A DNA stretch of 12,802 nucleotides from Baffinella frigidus (Eukaryota; Cryptophyceae; Cryptomonadales; Baffinellaceae). Where the stretch lies: the NCBI GenBank assembly GCA_026770585.1, contig MU646581.1, positions 26,350 through 39,151 of the forward strand, read 5' to 3'. This document shows positions 9,701-12,346 of this stretch, in pieces. Below the pieces are notes generated by a model. That model had not been told where the DNA came from and did not search any database. It saw only the letters and a program-made list of their open reading frames with translations. The position numbers and the translations under genes were made by a program. Numbering within the stretch: the first letter of the stretch is position 1; each line of letters begins with the position of its first letter.

Positions 9701-12346
9701 ACCATGAATGTCTCAAAAGTGGACAAAATGGCTCCAATTTCCCTATTTTCCCATTTTTCGGTGGCCACCTTCTCTGCACAGCGCTCTATCTGTGAACAAC
9801 GCAGTTGATTTTTCGTCCGGTCTCTTCCTGTCCGCGCCCCGTTTCTGCTTAGGGTTTAGGGTCTAGTGTAAGCAAATCCCTGTCAGTGACAACTTGAGCA
9901 AATCCCTGTCGGTGACAACTTGGGCGGTTTTCTGGTCCGATGGCCACCAACGAAAAGAAGTATCGAACCGTCGGGCGTTTTAGCACCAGCGCTCGTCAGC
10001 GCCCCTCGCCGCGGCTCTGCAGGTAGCCTAATCATCAGCGCTAAAACGTGTTGCGTACCAGCGCGTTTTAATTCAGCCGATCTGATTTCGCATTGAATCA
10101 GGTATGCGTGCCCGCCTCTGCGGGATGGATTACCTCTTCTTCTCGAGACTCTGGAAGCCAAGGTCAAACCCCTCCATACAGCGGACTTCGAAGGGATTTT
10201 CGGGCAGATTTTGCGCGACTTTCCGTTACCTTATCCGTAGGATCCCCCTATGTCCCTACGGTATTAGCTACCGTAGGGCCTATGGATTATTCACTAAGGG
10301 GTTGTGTATGTGTGCCCGCCTCTGCGGGATGGATTACCTCTTTTTCTCGAGACTCTGGAAGCCAAGGTCAAACCCCTTGTCCACCTTCACTTTTCGATAA
10401 CCCTAATCCAGAAAATCCAGAACCCTGAACCCTCAACCCTCAACCCCACACTCGAAACCCTAAACCCTAAAGCAAAGTTCAAAACCCAAACCCTCAACCC
10501 TACATTTTAAACCAGGTTTGCTTGCAACCATAAACCTTACCCCGTAAGCTAAACCCCAAACCCTAAACCCCAAACCCTAAACCCTGAACCCTAAACCCTA
10601 AACCCTAACTCTCAAAACCTAAACCCTAAACCCTAAGCCCTAAACCCCAAACCCTAAACCCCAACACCCTTTCCACGTCCCCTCACAGGCACAAACCCTA
10701 AACCCGAAACCCTAACCCTAAACCAGGGATACACGTGCACGTCGTTTCCGGCGCCTGCGGAGTGGCCGCTATCGAGGCACCCGGGGGTTCGTTTAAAAGC
10801 CAGGACCAGAAATGCGGTCCCAGCTTCTTCATTTTAAAAGTCCTTTTCCCTTAGAATGCAGGTGAAAGTTTTTAAAATTCTTCAAAATTGAATCACGTCC
10901 TCGCTCGGCAGCGGTACAGGTGGCCGTGTCGGTAGTAGCCAAGGCCTATTTCTGAGGCAGTACTAGAGAGAGTACTCCGTACTCTCTTTGGGAGCACTCT
11001 CTCTAGTACTAATAAAGGTACTCTTTTTGGTAGTACTGATGGTCTTCCTCTCTCTGGCAGGGGTACACATGCACGTCCTTCCCAGCTTCAGCGGAGTGGT
11101 ACCGAAACCCGCTCGACGGAGCAGTAACTGTCTCTCTCTCTAGGCGTGTTGATTACCTGTGGGTCTCTCTCACTCTCCACCTAAACCTTGAAACATTCTT
11201 ACAGGGGTACACATGCACGTCCTTCCCAGCGCCTGCCGAGTGGTACAGAAACCCGCTCGACGCGAGCGTGGCCACACGCGACGCCGACTACGCCATCCAC
11301 CTCCCGGTATCTCTCGATCCTCCCCGCTGTGGTGTTACTGTTGTGAAATTCAACAACCTTTCCTCACGTCCGCCTGCCTTTATCGTCGCGGAATGTGTGA
11401 TGCGTGGTACAGAACCCCGCCTCTCCCACACAGCGGACTACAAAGTGATATTGTGAACAACGCTTAAGTGGATAATCCATAAGACCCAACGGTAGGCCAT
11501 CCGTAGGGACATAGGGTTGGCACAGAAACCCGCTGGATGGTGCCACGCGCGATGCCGACTACGCTATCCACCTCCCGGTGCCTCTCCGTCCTCCCCGCTG
11601 TGGTGTTACTGTCATGAAATTCGACAACCGTTCCTCACGTCCGCCTGCTTTTATCGTTGCGTGTTCTGTGTTACGTAAACCCTGAACCCTAAACCCTGAA
11701 CCCTGAACCCTAAACTCTAAACCCTAAACCCTAAACCCCGAACCCTAAACCCTAAACCCCAAACCTCAAATCCTAATGGCTAGACCGTCCGGGGTGGGAT
11801 ATCCCCATAAAAATGGGGATATTTCCGTCGTTTTTGGCCACGCGCTGCACGATCGTGTGTCAAAATTTGACCACGCCCTTCTCGACCGTGTATCAAATGG
11901 CCACGATCTGCTCGGCCGTGTGTCTAACACCGGGGTCGGACCGCCGGAAGCCCACTTTACTACACCCAAAATGGGGATATCCCCGGTACGTAGGCCGGGG
12001 ATATCCCCGGTACGTAGGCCGGTCTAGCCACTAAACCCTAAACCCCAAACCCTAAACCCTAAACCCTAAACCCCAAACCCGAAACCCTACGCAGGAGCTC
12101 AAAGAGCACTTCGAAGGTTCTTCGGACGACCCTCCTGAACCCTAAACCCTCCTGAACCCTAAACCCTCCTGAACCCCAAACCCTGTGTGACGATGTGATG
12201 ACCGAGTCCTGGGAAGGGCCCGCCTCGGGCCGTCTCAACCCTGAACTCTAAACCCTAAACAGGAGCTCAAAGAGCAGTTCGAAGGTTCGTCAGACGACCC
12301 CAACGGCCCGATCAACCTGTACACTATCCAGAAGGCCGACGCATAA
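676..12346 (+). CDS. METTL21-like SAM-dependent methyltransferase (Methyltransf_16 family), ten exons
   Basis: Ten exons join with phase-compatible GT-AG introns into 753 nt (250 aa + TAA). Seen: a glycine/glutamate-rich N-terminus (residues 1-20); a VYLWGA segment (41-46); motif I ELGAGCGLPSL (68-78) split between exons 2 and 3; VIATD (89-93), whose Asp is the expected ribose-binding acid at the end of strand beta 2; an NLAFNVALN helix (101-109); LDW (123-125); GSDLIYD (141-147) on beta 4; LLQPSGLFLYA (161-171); and a C-terminal NLYTI strand. This order is typical of Methyltransf_16 enzymes, which mostly methylate lysines of chaperones, translation factors or other proteins, and the length matches family members of about 220-250 aa. 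The substrate cannot be named; a link to the yeast Efm7/NNT1 branch is possible from the LPSL after motif I. No signal peptide or membrane segment is visible, so a cytosolic or nuclear enzyme is likely. Start uncertain, rest well supported. Confidence 0.88.
800..1345. repeat. telomere-like blocks in intron 1
   Basis: Scattered CCCTAAA, CCCTCAA, CCCTGAA and CCTCCAC variants with short unique stretches. A CATCGGATGATGAGTTTCTC stretch (about 1136-1155) resembles a segment at about 1358-1380, so a larger unit may be duplicated. No coding signal seen. Confidence 0.8.
1346..1669. other. intron 1 spacer
   Basis: Mostly unique, with isolated CCTAAACCC units at about 1380, 1432 and 1581. The minus-strand open frames here contain no recognisable motif. 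I see no gene. Confidence 0.5.
1670..1858. mobile_element. imperfect foldback element
   Basis: The left edge (CCACGGCAGGTCATTAATCA, then GAATTTCAG) pairs imperfectly with the right edge (CTGAAATTCCGACAAATGAC, then ATGGCGTGG). The arms are about 30 bp with several mismatches and the interior is unpaired. It fits an old MITE-like insertion; no target duplication is clear. Confidence 0.45.
1866..2001. repeat. tandem duplication, about 57-bp copies
   Basis: Copies at 1866-1921 and 1943-2001 share (T)GRAATGC(G/A)TGA, RAGTC(T/C)ACCAAC and ACCCGCCTAAGTTA. They are separated by a pyrimidine-rich CTTCTTCTTTCTCAC stretch. Confidence 0.75.
2120..2540. repeat. diverged tandem repeat, 160-185-bp unit
   Basis: The key segment GGCGTTTCCCGAAAAA, then GGTGGGYCTTGCGTG(G/A)ACGGG, starts near 2131, 2314 and 2475; units carry GGAAAGGGGAAGGCTTC, AATTTCC(C/T)GGTACAA and TTTCTCGA. 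A short remnant is at about 2733-2765. The + frame is open for 168 codons only because a repeat unit happens to lack stops; no protein family is recognised. Confidence 0.75.
2568..2703. mobile_element. foldback element, copy 1 (CCCTCCGAAGTGGACC arms)
   Basis: CCCTCCGAAGTGGACCGAATC at the left pairs with GGTTTGGTCCACTTTGGAGG at the right; an inner stem is made by CCTCGATTTC and GGAAATCGAGG. A related element lies in intron 4 at about 5600-5722 in the opposite orientation, sharing GCCGTTAGCCTCRATTTCGA. Confidence 0.7.
2787..2837 (+). pseudogene. partial copy of exon 2
   Basis: 51 bp nearly identical to exon 2 codons 53-69 (WLV-KRSLL-GK-V-EL) with a few differences, three changing the residue (Q56K, K62E, C67R). 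It lacks the start of the exon and loses the GGC GCG|GT donor: TTGCTGACA follows, the first unit of the decamer array. Not spliceable as an exon. Confidence 0.85.
2836..2940. repeat. decamer array (TGCTGACATA / TGATGACATA)
   Basis: About eight 10-bp units, TG(C/A)TGACA(T/C)A, interrupted once by TTCTCATAAATATGATCAAA. The array starts inside the broken end of the exon 2 copy and stops 12 bp before the exon 2 acceptor. The minus reading as repeated M-S-S-C-V-S-I peptide is a by-product. Confidence 0.85.
2953..3047 (+). CDS. exon 2: VYLWGA segment and first half of motif I
   Basis: Acceptor TTTCCAG, then GA (phase 1 in) and 31 codons, ending GAA TTG GGC GCG|GTACCC (phase 0 out). It encodes VYLWGASVLL, the tryptophan-containing segment that precedes the SAM fold in this family, and KGKRVCELGA, the first strand and first half of the glycine-rich SAM-binding loop. 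The loop is completed across the intron by GCGLPSL in exon 3, which strongly supports both boundaries. A 51-bp diverged copy of the exon interior lies about 200 bp upstream. Confidence 0.9.
3085..3121. repeat. short telomere-like block in intron 2
   Basis: ACCCGAAACCCGAAGCCCTG, then AAACCCTAACCC: a few diverged units shortly after the exon 2 donor. Confidence 0.65.
3211..3362. mobile_element. 152-bp foldback element, family A copy 1
   Basis: The left arm AATTTCATCTCGAAAGATAA, continuing CTGAATCAGTTCC, pairs with the right arm with one mismatch over about 33 bp. The AT-rich interior has CCTAACTAATTTATCC. A truncated relative lies at 7515-7599. It fits a non-autonomous TIR (MITE) element; no open frame inside. 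Confidence 0.8.
3451..3501. repeat. GCGACCCTTCTAGCCT triplication
   Basis: Three tandem units of about 16 bp (GCGACCCTTCTAGCC, GCGACCCTTCTAGCC, AGACCCTTTCTAGCC) sit between inverted GGGTGTGTCC (3409) and GGACACACCC (3509). CCTTCTAGCC also occurs at about 6831. Confidence 0.7.
3621..3763. mobile_element. 143-bp foldback element with strong central hairpin
   Basis: The arms ATCTACGCTAGACCTGA and TCACGTCTAAAGTAGAT pair imperfectly, with AAGTCAACT/AGTTGACTT further in. The centre AGAAAGCACGGATTTCCGTG, then CTTTCT (3692-3717), is a perfect 12-bp stem with a 2-nt loop. Confidence 0.75.
3831..3979 (+). repeat. tandem repeats carrying exon 3 acceptor copies
   Basis: Units begin near 3831, 3894 and 3953 with ATGCTGRCSTCAMACG, and each contains CGCGTTTCAGG. 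The first two are followed by ACTGCGAG and GGTGCAAG, the third by the real exon 3 start GGTGCGGG. The repeat unit therefore includes the intron end and first codons of the exon. Confidence 0.85.
3980..4030 (+). CDS. exon 3: second half of the SAM-binding loop
   Basis: Seventeen codons, phase 0 at both ends, between acceptor GCGTTTCAG and donor GTATGC. It encodes GCGLPSLTAWIHTEADL. GCGLPSL completes motif I (ELGA|GCG), and EADL runs directly into the beta 2 strand VIATD of exon 4. The exon is the third member of a run of about 60-bp tandem repeats, so its acceptor and first codons are preceded by two near-copies at about 3860 and 3920. Confidence 0.9.
4045..4395. repeat. two clusters of 11-bp TTTTCGAAYCC repeats around a hairpin
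   Basis: Units of CTTTTCGAACCC/CTGTTCGAACT occur at 4045-4095 and again at 4330-4395. Between them is a GGGCTCGACAAAATGTCGAG hairpin (4137-4158). The minus frames read as K-G-V-R-K-E-I-R repeats, which is repeat translation and not a protein family. Confidence 0.75.
4459..4755. repeat. dispersed GCATCAGTTGCTTTACA motif
   Basis: Copies at about 4465, 4691 and 4730, with further copies at 5175 and 6844. Each is a 16-20-bp GCATCAG(T/C)TGCTTTACA core in a pyrimidine-rich setting. Role unknown; possibly the edge of an older dispersed repeat. Confidence 0.6.
4484..4636. mobile_element. 153-bp foldback element
   Basis: The arms TGCACTGCTAGCCAG and CTGGCTAGCAGTGCA are a perfect 15-bp inverted repeat, extended imperfectly by AGTCAAC/GTTGACT. 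A central GGACGCCACAGTGGCGTCC hairpin is nested at 4551-4569. Confidence 0.8.
4879..5012. mobile_element. 134-bp foldback element
   Basis: The left GGGCCTGCAGGGGTACCTCG, continuing CTCATACGAAACTGCC, pairs with the right GGCGGTTTCTTATGAGCGAG, continuing GCACCCCTGTAGGGCCC. The stem is about 35 bp with a few mismatches. The loop holds a C13 run and CATAGG repeats. Confidence 0.8.
5136..5170. repeat. 35-bp near-perfect hairpin
   Basis: GAAGAAGTTTGTGTAAG pairs with CTTTACACAGACTTCTTC across AAGCTT; a direct half-copy GAAGAAGTTTGTGTAAAGC lies just upstream at 5114. Confidence 0.75.
5219..5291 (+). pseudogene. upstream copy of exon 4
   Basis: It starts GTGATAGCCACGGAC after GCACACAG and matches exon 4 over 72 nt except for one silent CTC/CTG change, including about 20 bp of acceptor region. 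After NRA it departs into PG, and a candidate donor GTGTCG leaves phase 1, which does not fit exon 5. The 3' part was replaced by the foldback at 5305. Use of this copy would shift the frame, so it is probably dead, though it must be recent. Confidence 0.82.
5305..5408. mobile_element. 104-bp AT-rich foldback
   Basis: CGAGTTTTCAAGTTTTCA pairs with CGAAAATTTGAAAACTCG (16 of 18). It lies exactly where the upstream exon 4 copy loses similarity to the second copy, so it probably broke that copy. It carries the GGTACAAA motif found in other hairpins. Confidence 0.7.
5477..5569 (+). CDS. exon 4: VIATD strand and following helix
   Basis: Acceptor CACACAG followed by 31 phase-0 codons: VIATDLFQPTLENL, AFNVALNRAV and RGRKHME. 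VIATD is beta 2 with the SAM-ribose acid, and the LENLAFNV helix is typical of the family. The predicted donor, GAG|GTTTCT, is weak, but it joins in phase to exon 5 as HME|VQGLDW. An upstream copy at 5219 is almost identical over 72 nt but out of phase at its only obvious donor. Short copies of the 3' end of the exon follow at 5742, 5864 and 6281, the last with a better donor (GTGTGC). The donor is therefore the least secure boundary. Confidence 0.8.
5600..5722. mobile_element. foldback element, copy 2 (reverse of 2568-2703)
   Basis: Read on the minus strand it starts CCCTCCAAAGCGGACCAAAT and continues through GAATCTGGGTTTTGG, GAGCCGTTAGCCTC and a GCCTCGAAATTGAGGC stem, parallel to the intron 1 element. 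A matching arm, CCCTCCGAAGTGGACTAAAT (5825-5857), lies beyond an intervening exon 4 echo and forms a 32-bp inverted repeat with 5690-5721. Confidence 0.65.
5742..6301 (+). pseudogene. three copies of the 3' end of exon 4
   Basis: The RGRKHIE-coding end of exon 4 recurs at 5742-5775 (GGCCGGAAGCACATTGAG|GTTTCT), 5864-5881 (GGCCGCAAGCACATCGAG|GTCTGC) and 6281-6298 (GGCCGCAAACACATCGAG|GTGTGC). Each keeps the GAG|GT donor position and reads I where exon 4 reads M118. None has the 5' half of the exon or an acceptor immediately upstream. Confidence 0.8.
6208..6266. repeat. reverse-orientation telomere-like block
   Basis: TTTGGGTTTAGGTTTTATGG, then TTAGGGTTTAGGGG: G-rich strand on top, opposite to the arrays at the left end. 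Confidence 0.8.
6442..6557 (-). CDS. lysine/alanine-rich coding-like fragment (possible last exon)
   Basis: On the minus strand, CAG|AG CTG GAC CGT GGT opens a frame reading ELDRGPSKAKAKPPPR, then TKEQKVAAEKRRAAAKAKAP and TGA at 6442-6444. Composition is GC-rich, with codon-like AAG/GCC/GCG use unlike the flanking AT-rich DNA, and resembles basic tails of ribosomal or nucleolar proteins, but no family can be named. Its upstream side is the foldback element 6548-6663. It may be the terminal exon of a gene on the opposite strand, a captured exon, or chance. Low confidence. Confidence 0.3.
6548..6663. mobile_element. foldback family AGCTCTGCC, copy 1
   Basis: AGCTCTGCCAGAGTTTTATT, continuing ATGGCTCGT, pairs with ACGAGCCAGAATAACACTCA, continuing GGCAGAGCT. 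The reverse complement of the interior (ATCCAGTACAAAAGAGCGAT) matches the copy at 8093-8205, so the two are in opposite orientation. Confidence 0.85.
6664..7049. other. end of intron 4
   Basis: It holds an AT-rich GATCGTATATA direct repeat (about 6757 and 6784), one GCATCAGTTGCTTTACA copy (6844) and AT-rich sequence before the exon 5 acceptor. No gene seen. Confidence 0.5.
7050..7114 (+). CDS. exon 5: LDW motif and DVCLG strand
   Basis: Acceptor ATTGCAG, then GTG CAG GGG TTG GAC TGG: 21 codons plus GG, donor GTGAGC (phase 2). It encodes VQGLDWADQGTW and VDVCLG. The LDW motif follows beta 3 in Methyltransf_16, and DVCLG begins beta 4, completed as GSDLIYD by exon 6. An alternative acceptor 6 nt downstream (GTGCAG|GGG) would remove only V and Q. 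Degenerate copies of the exon and its donor recur over the next 1.2 kb. Confidence 0.9.
7266..7347 (+). pseudogene. degenerate copy of exon 5
   Basis: GGGGCCAGAACGAG, then GAACTGGGCAGTGGACGTGG and GTGTGTGCCTCGGGTGAG align with exon 5 from GGGTTGGACTGG to the CTCGG|GTGAG donor. The reading frame is broken and no acceptor is obvious. Further donor-end remnants are at 7469-7491, 8217-8240 and 8301-8316. Confidence 0.75.
7354..7464. mobile_element. foldback family AGCTCTGCC, copy 3 (diverged)
   Basis: CTCTGCCTGTGTAAAACTGG, continuing GCTTGTC, pairs at its edge with GTTTTACTAAGGCAAAG. CTA occurs next to each end (7350-7352 and 7465-7467). It follows directly on an exon 5 donor copy. Confidence 0.7.
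7515..7599. mobile_element. family A foldback, truncated copy 2
   Basis: It matches the right half of 3211-3362: CTATG(C/T)CCTAACTAATTTATC, then ATTCAA(G/C)CTCCTATTG and GAACTGATTCAG..CCGAGATGA. The left arm is missing. Confidence 0.75.
7636..7796. mobile_element. 161-bp palindromic element with AATC duplication
   Basis: The TIR TCATCCGGTCAGGTATT is perfect for 17 bp, 26 of 28 overall; an inner ATTACTACACA/TGTGTAGTAAT pairs too, so nearly the whole element folds. AATC flanks both ends (7632-7635, 7797-7800). The paralogous segment at about 7145-7165 lacks it, reading straight through CCTAATACAATCTATTTCGC, which makes that an empty site. Confidence 0.85.
7921..8087 (+). pseudogene. third exon 5 copy, split by an insertion
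   Basis: GTCGACTGGGCAGAGAAGGA, then GACGTGGCC, matches the exon 5 start. About 85 bp of unrelated sequence with a GTTGAC..GTCAAC hairpin intervenes. GACGTGGCCGAAGGAGCA, then GCCTCGGGTGAG, then resumes exon 5. GACGTGGCC is present on both sides of the insert. Confidence 0.7.
8093..8205. mobile_element. foldback family AGCTCTGCC, copy 2
   Basis: CTCTGCCTGAGTTTTATTCT, continuing GGCTCGTCC, pairs with GGACGAGCCGGAATAACACT, continuing GAGGCAGAG. CTA flanks both ends (8089-8091 and 8206-8208), a likely 3-bp target duplication. Confidence 0.85.
8313..8482. repeat. CTT microsatellite
   Basis: About 170 bp of TTC units with scattered TTG and GTC interruptions. The polyserine (+) and polyglutamate (-) open frames across it are repeat translations, not genes. 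Confidence 0.95.
8585..8783. mobile_element. 199-bp foldback with two nested hairpins
   Basis: ATCCGCGCCCGGACTGAAT pairs exactly with ATTCAGTCCGGGCGCGGAT, and the pairing continues imperfectly through CTAAAAGTA..TTGTAAG / CTTACAA..TACTTTTA. Inside are two stem-loops: GGACATGGAGA..TCTCCATGTCC (8639-8678) and GTAAGG..CCTTAC (8705-8742). Both have CTGGTACAAA in the loop. Confidence 0.88.
8815..8842 (+). CDS. exon 6: 28-nt microexon, SDLIYDREQ
   Basis: After acceptor TTTTGCAG, one G completes Gly141 and nine codons follow (SDLIYDREQ), ending CAG|GTGCGA in phase 0. GSDLIYD is the diagnostic post-II motif, matching the (G/A)(S/A)D(L/V)(I/V)YD consensus of METTL21-type enzymes. The exon is far below any ORF cutoff; it is identified by exact phase fit (2 in, 0 out) and by the motif it completes. 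It begins 31 bp after a 199-bp foldback element and is followed at once by telomere-like repeats. Confidence 0.88.
8869..8973. repeat. minisatellite of CCTAGGATAGA units
   Basis: About eight 11-13-bp units of GATAGACCTAG/GATAGACCCTAG type, ending where telomere-like repeats resume. Confidence 0.85.
8974..9325. repeat. telomere-like array in intron 6
   Basis: CCCTACA, CCCTAAA and CCCCAAA units with a short unique break at about 9105-9165. The C-rich strand is on top. Confidence 0.9.
9371..9426 (+). CDS. exon 7: helix and beta 5 strand
   Basis: Acceptor AAACCAG, then 18 codons plus CT, donor GTAGAA (phase 2). It encodes VPLLVSVIDALLQPSGLF, the family's helix after the DLIYD motif and the turn into beta 5, usually written LL.P.G. 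CT joins G from exon 8 to give Leu169, so the strand reads GLFLYACPP. Reading on without splicing hits TAG at once, which supports a donor here. The acceptor region is unrelated to the telomere-like arrays on either side except for its AAACCAG end. Confidence 0.88.
9437..9602. repeat. homopolymer C runs and reverse telomere-like blocks
   Basis: Runs of C at 9437-9447 and 9532-9540 and a T run at about 9550 alternate with GGGTTTAGGGTTTAGGG-type units on the top strand, opposite in orientation to the array just upstream. Confidence 0.8.
9615..9787. mobile_element. 173-bp foldback element
   Basis: AGAGCGCTGTGCAGAGAAGT, continuing TGGCCAC, pairs with its right arm at 26 of 27 positions; inner GAAATTGGAGCCATTTTGTC also finds its complement. 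The short open frame across it is incidental. It follows GAGGGGTC and ends at ATCTGTG; no clear target duplication. Confidence 0.88.
9788..10101. other. end of intron 7
   Basis: It contains a short direct repeat, AGCAAATCCCTGTC(A/G)GTG, then ACAACTTG (9871 and 9897), one GGGTTTAGGG unit (9851), and otherwise unique sequence up to the exon 8 acceptor. No gene seen. Confidence 0.5.
10102..10162 (+). CDS. exon 8: YACPPLRDG segment
   Basis: Acceptor GAATCAG, then G and 20 codons, donor AAG|GTCAAA (phase 0 out). It encodes YACPPLRDGLPLLLETLEAK, the end of beta 5 and the next helix. The family typically shows an aromatic residue, then P and R, then a hydrophobic helix and G(Y/F). Exon 9 supplies the G-Y. 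The longer open frames here (C-VPASAG and MRARL-type) are other frames of the same DNA. A copy starting at about 10306 lacks an acceptor. Confidence 0.88.
10174..10305. mobile_element. CCATACAG foldback family, copy 1 (reverse)
   Basis: From CCATACAGCGGACTTCGAAG it passes through TTATCCGTAGGATCC and a CCCTACGGTATTAGCTACCG, then TAGGG, stem. It is the reverse of most of 12471-12630. It sits between exon 8 and the exon 8 copy. Confidence 0.75.
10306..10374 (+). pseudogene. copy of exon 8
   Basis: It is identical to exon 8 and its donor (GTCAAACCCC) except for two bases: A171V and one L-to-F change. The upstream sequence is GGGGTTGTG instead of GAATCAG, so there is no AG acceptor at the required place. 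Probably not spliced. Confidence 0.85.
10395..10722. repeat. telomere-like array in intron 8
   Basis: CCCTAAA/CCCCAAA/CCCTGAA units with short breaks. The final units run into AAACCAG at 10720-10726, which acts as an acceptor-like end for an exon 9 copy. Confidence 0.9.
10727..10765 (+). pseudogene. exon 9 copy a (5' fragment)
   Basis: GGATACACGTGCACGTCGTT, then TCCGGCGCCTGCGGAGTGG, encodes GYTCTSFPAPAEW after a CCAG acceptor. All differences from exon 9 in this stretch are silent. It then diverges (PLSRH..) and has no in-phase donor recognised. Confidence 0.82.
10959..11010. repeat. AGTACTAGAGAGAGT hairpin
   Basis: AGTACTAGAGAGAGT pairs with ACTCTCTCTAGTACT, with an inner GAGAGTAC/GTACTCTC stem. 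Related GGTACTC and AGTACT pieces follow to 11040. Confidence 0.8.
11061..11123 (+). pseudogene. exon 9 copy b: possible cassette exon
   Basis: Twenty-one phase-0 codons, GYTCTSFPASAEWYRNPLDGA, between a good acceptor (CCTCTCTCTGGCAG) and a GTAACT donor. It covers only the first half of exon 9. Because it starts and ends in phase 0, including it would not shift the frame. It may be an alternative exon or a decaying copy. Confidence 0.6.
11205..11306 (+). CDS. exon 9: GYTCTSFPAPAEWY segment
   Basis: Thirty-four phase-0 codons between TTCTTACAG and GTATCT. It encodes GYTCTSFPAPAEWYRNPLD, then ASVATRDADYAIHLP. The frame is confirmed by comparison with partial copies at 10727 and 11061: over the GYTCTSFPA..AEW stretch nearly all differences fall at third codon positions and are silent, the only change being Pro versus Ser. 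This is the only copy with both halves of the exon and two good splice sites, so it is taken as the working one. Confidence 0.87.
11426..11520. mobile_element. CCATACAG foldback family, copy 2 (partial)
   Basis: CCACACAGCGGACTACAAAG, then GCTTAAGTGGATAATCC, CAACGGTAGGCCATCCG and TAGGGACATAGGGTTGG match copies at 10174 (reverse) and 12471. The right part is missing. Confidence 0.7.
11519..11665 (+). pseudogene. exon 9 copy c (3' half plus downstream intron)
   Basis: AGAAACCCGCTGGATGGTGC, then CACGCGCGATGCCGACTACG, encodes RNPLDGATRDADYAIHLP in frame and ends CCG|GTGCCT. Similarity continues about 90 bp into the following intron (CGTCCTCCCCGCTGTGGTGT..). The 5' half is absent. Copies b and c together would make a complete exon 9. 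Confidence 0.8.
11676..11776. repeat. telomere-like array interrupted by the TIR element
   Basis: CCCTGAA/CCCTAAA units to CCTAA at 11776; the array resumes at 12031 after the element. Confidence 0.9.
11777..12030. mobile_element. 254-bp TIR element with CTAA target duplication
   Basis: The TIR TGGCTAGACCG/CGGTCTAGCCA is perfect, flanked on both sides by CTAA (11773-11776 and 12031-12034). Inside are three tandem units of about 30 bp (CCACG..CT.C.CG.CCGTGT.TCAAA, 11838-11930), GGGGATAT palindromes near both ends, and a doubled GGGGATATCCCCGGTACGTA unit at the right. No transposase; a non-autonomous element inserted into a telomere-like array. Confidence 0.88.
12031..12090. repeat. telomere-like array
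   Basis: CTAAACCCTAAACCCCAAAC units running into TACGCAG, the acceptor-like end of the exon 10 copy. Confidence 0.88.
12095..12143 (+). pseudogene. exon 10 copy: possible alternative last exon
   Basis: After CTACGCAG, phase-0 codons read ELKEHFEGSSDDPPEP, then TAA (12143-12145), where exon 10 has ELKEQFEGSSDDPNGP.. The copy loses similarity at DDP and enters CCTCCTGAACCCTAAA repeats. If used, it would replace the last 15 residues with PEP and remove the final beta strand (NLYTI), so the protein would probably be impaired. Confidence 0.75.
12130..12260. repeat. telomere-like units between exon 10 copies
   Basis: CCTCCTGAACCCTAAA x3, a unique stretch (about 12186-12235, with GGGCCCGCCTCGGG as at 8299), then CCCTAAAC ending in the exon 10 acceptor. 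Confidence 0.75.
12263..12346 (+). CDS. exon 10: terminal exon with stop
   Basis: Acceptor CTAAACAG follows directly on telomere-like CCCTAAA sequence. Twenty-seven codons and TAA encode ELKEQFEGSSDD, then PNGPINLYTIQKADA. The (I/V)NLY(T/R)I-K ending is the final beta strand and tail usual in Methyltransf_16 proteins, and HLP|ELKEQFE continues exon 9 in phase 0. An upstream near-copy at 12095 ends early in telomere-like DNA. No clear polyadenylation signal was recognised in the 450 bp after the stop. Confidence 0.88.
   Translation, partial: ELKEQFEGSSDDPNGPINLYTIQKADA

Noticed and set aside
10174-10374. LTR-type retroelement bounded by the exon 8 direct repeats
   Set aside because: The repeats are a coding exon with its donor, with no TG..CA ends, primer-binding site or polypurine tract; the 137-bp interior is a foldback.
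10093-10510. Plus-strand open frames of 68-111 codons
   Set aside because: They are other frames of exon 8, its copy and telomere-like DNA; only the YACPPLRDG frame fits the splice phase and the protein family.
11213-11546. Open frames over exon 9 (VLPSACRVVQ- and other readings)
   Set aside because: The comparison of exon 9 copies shows silent changes only in the GYTCTSFPA frame.
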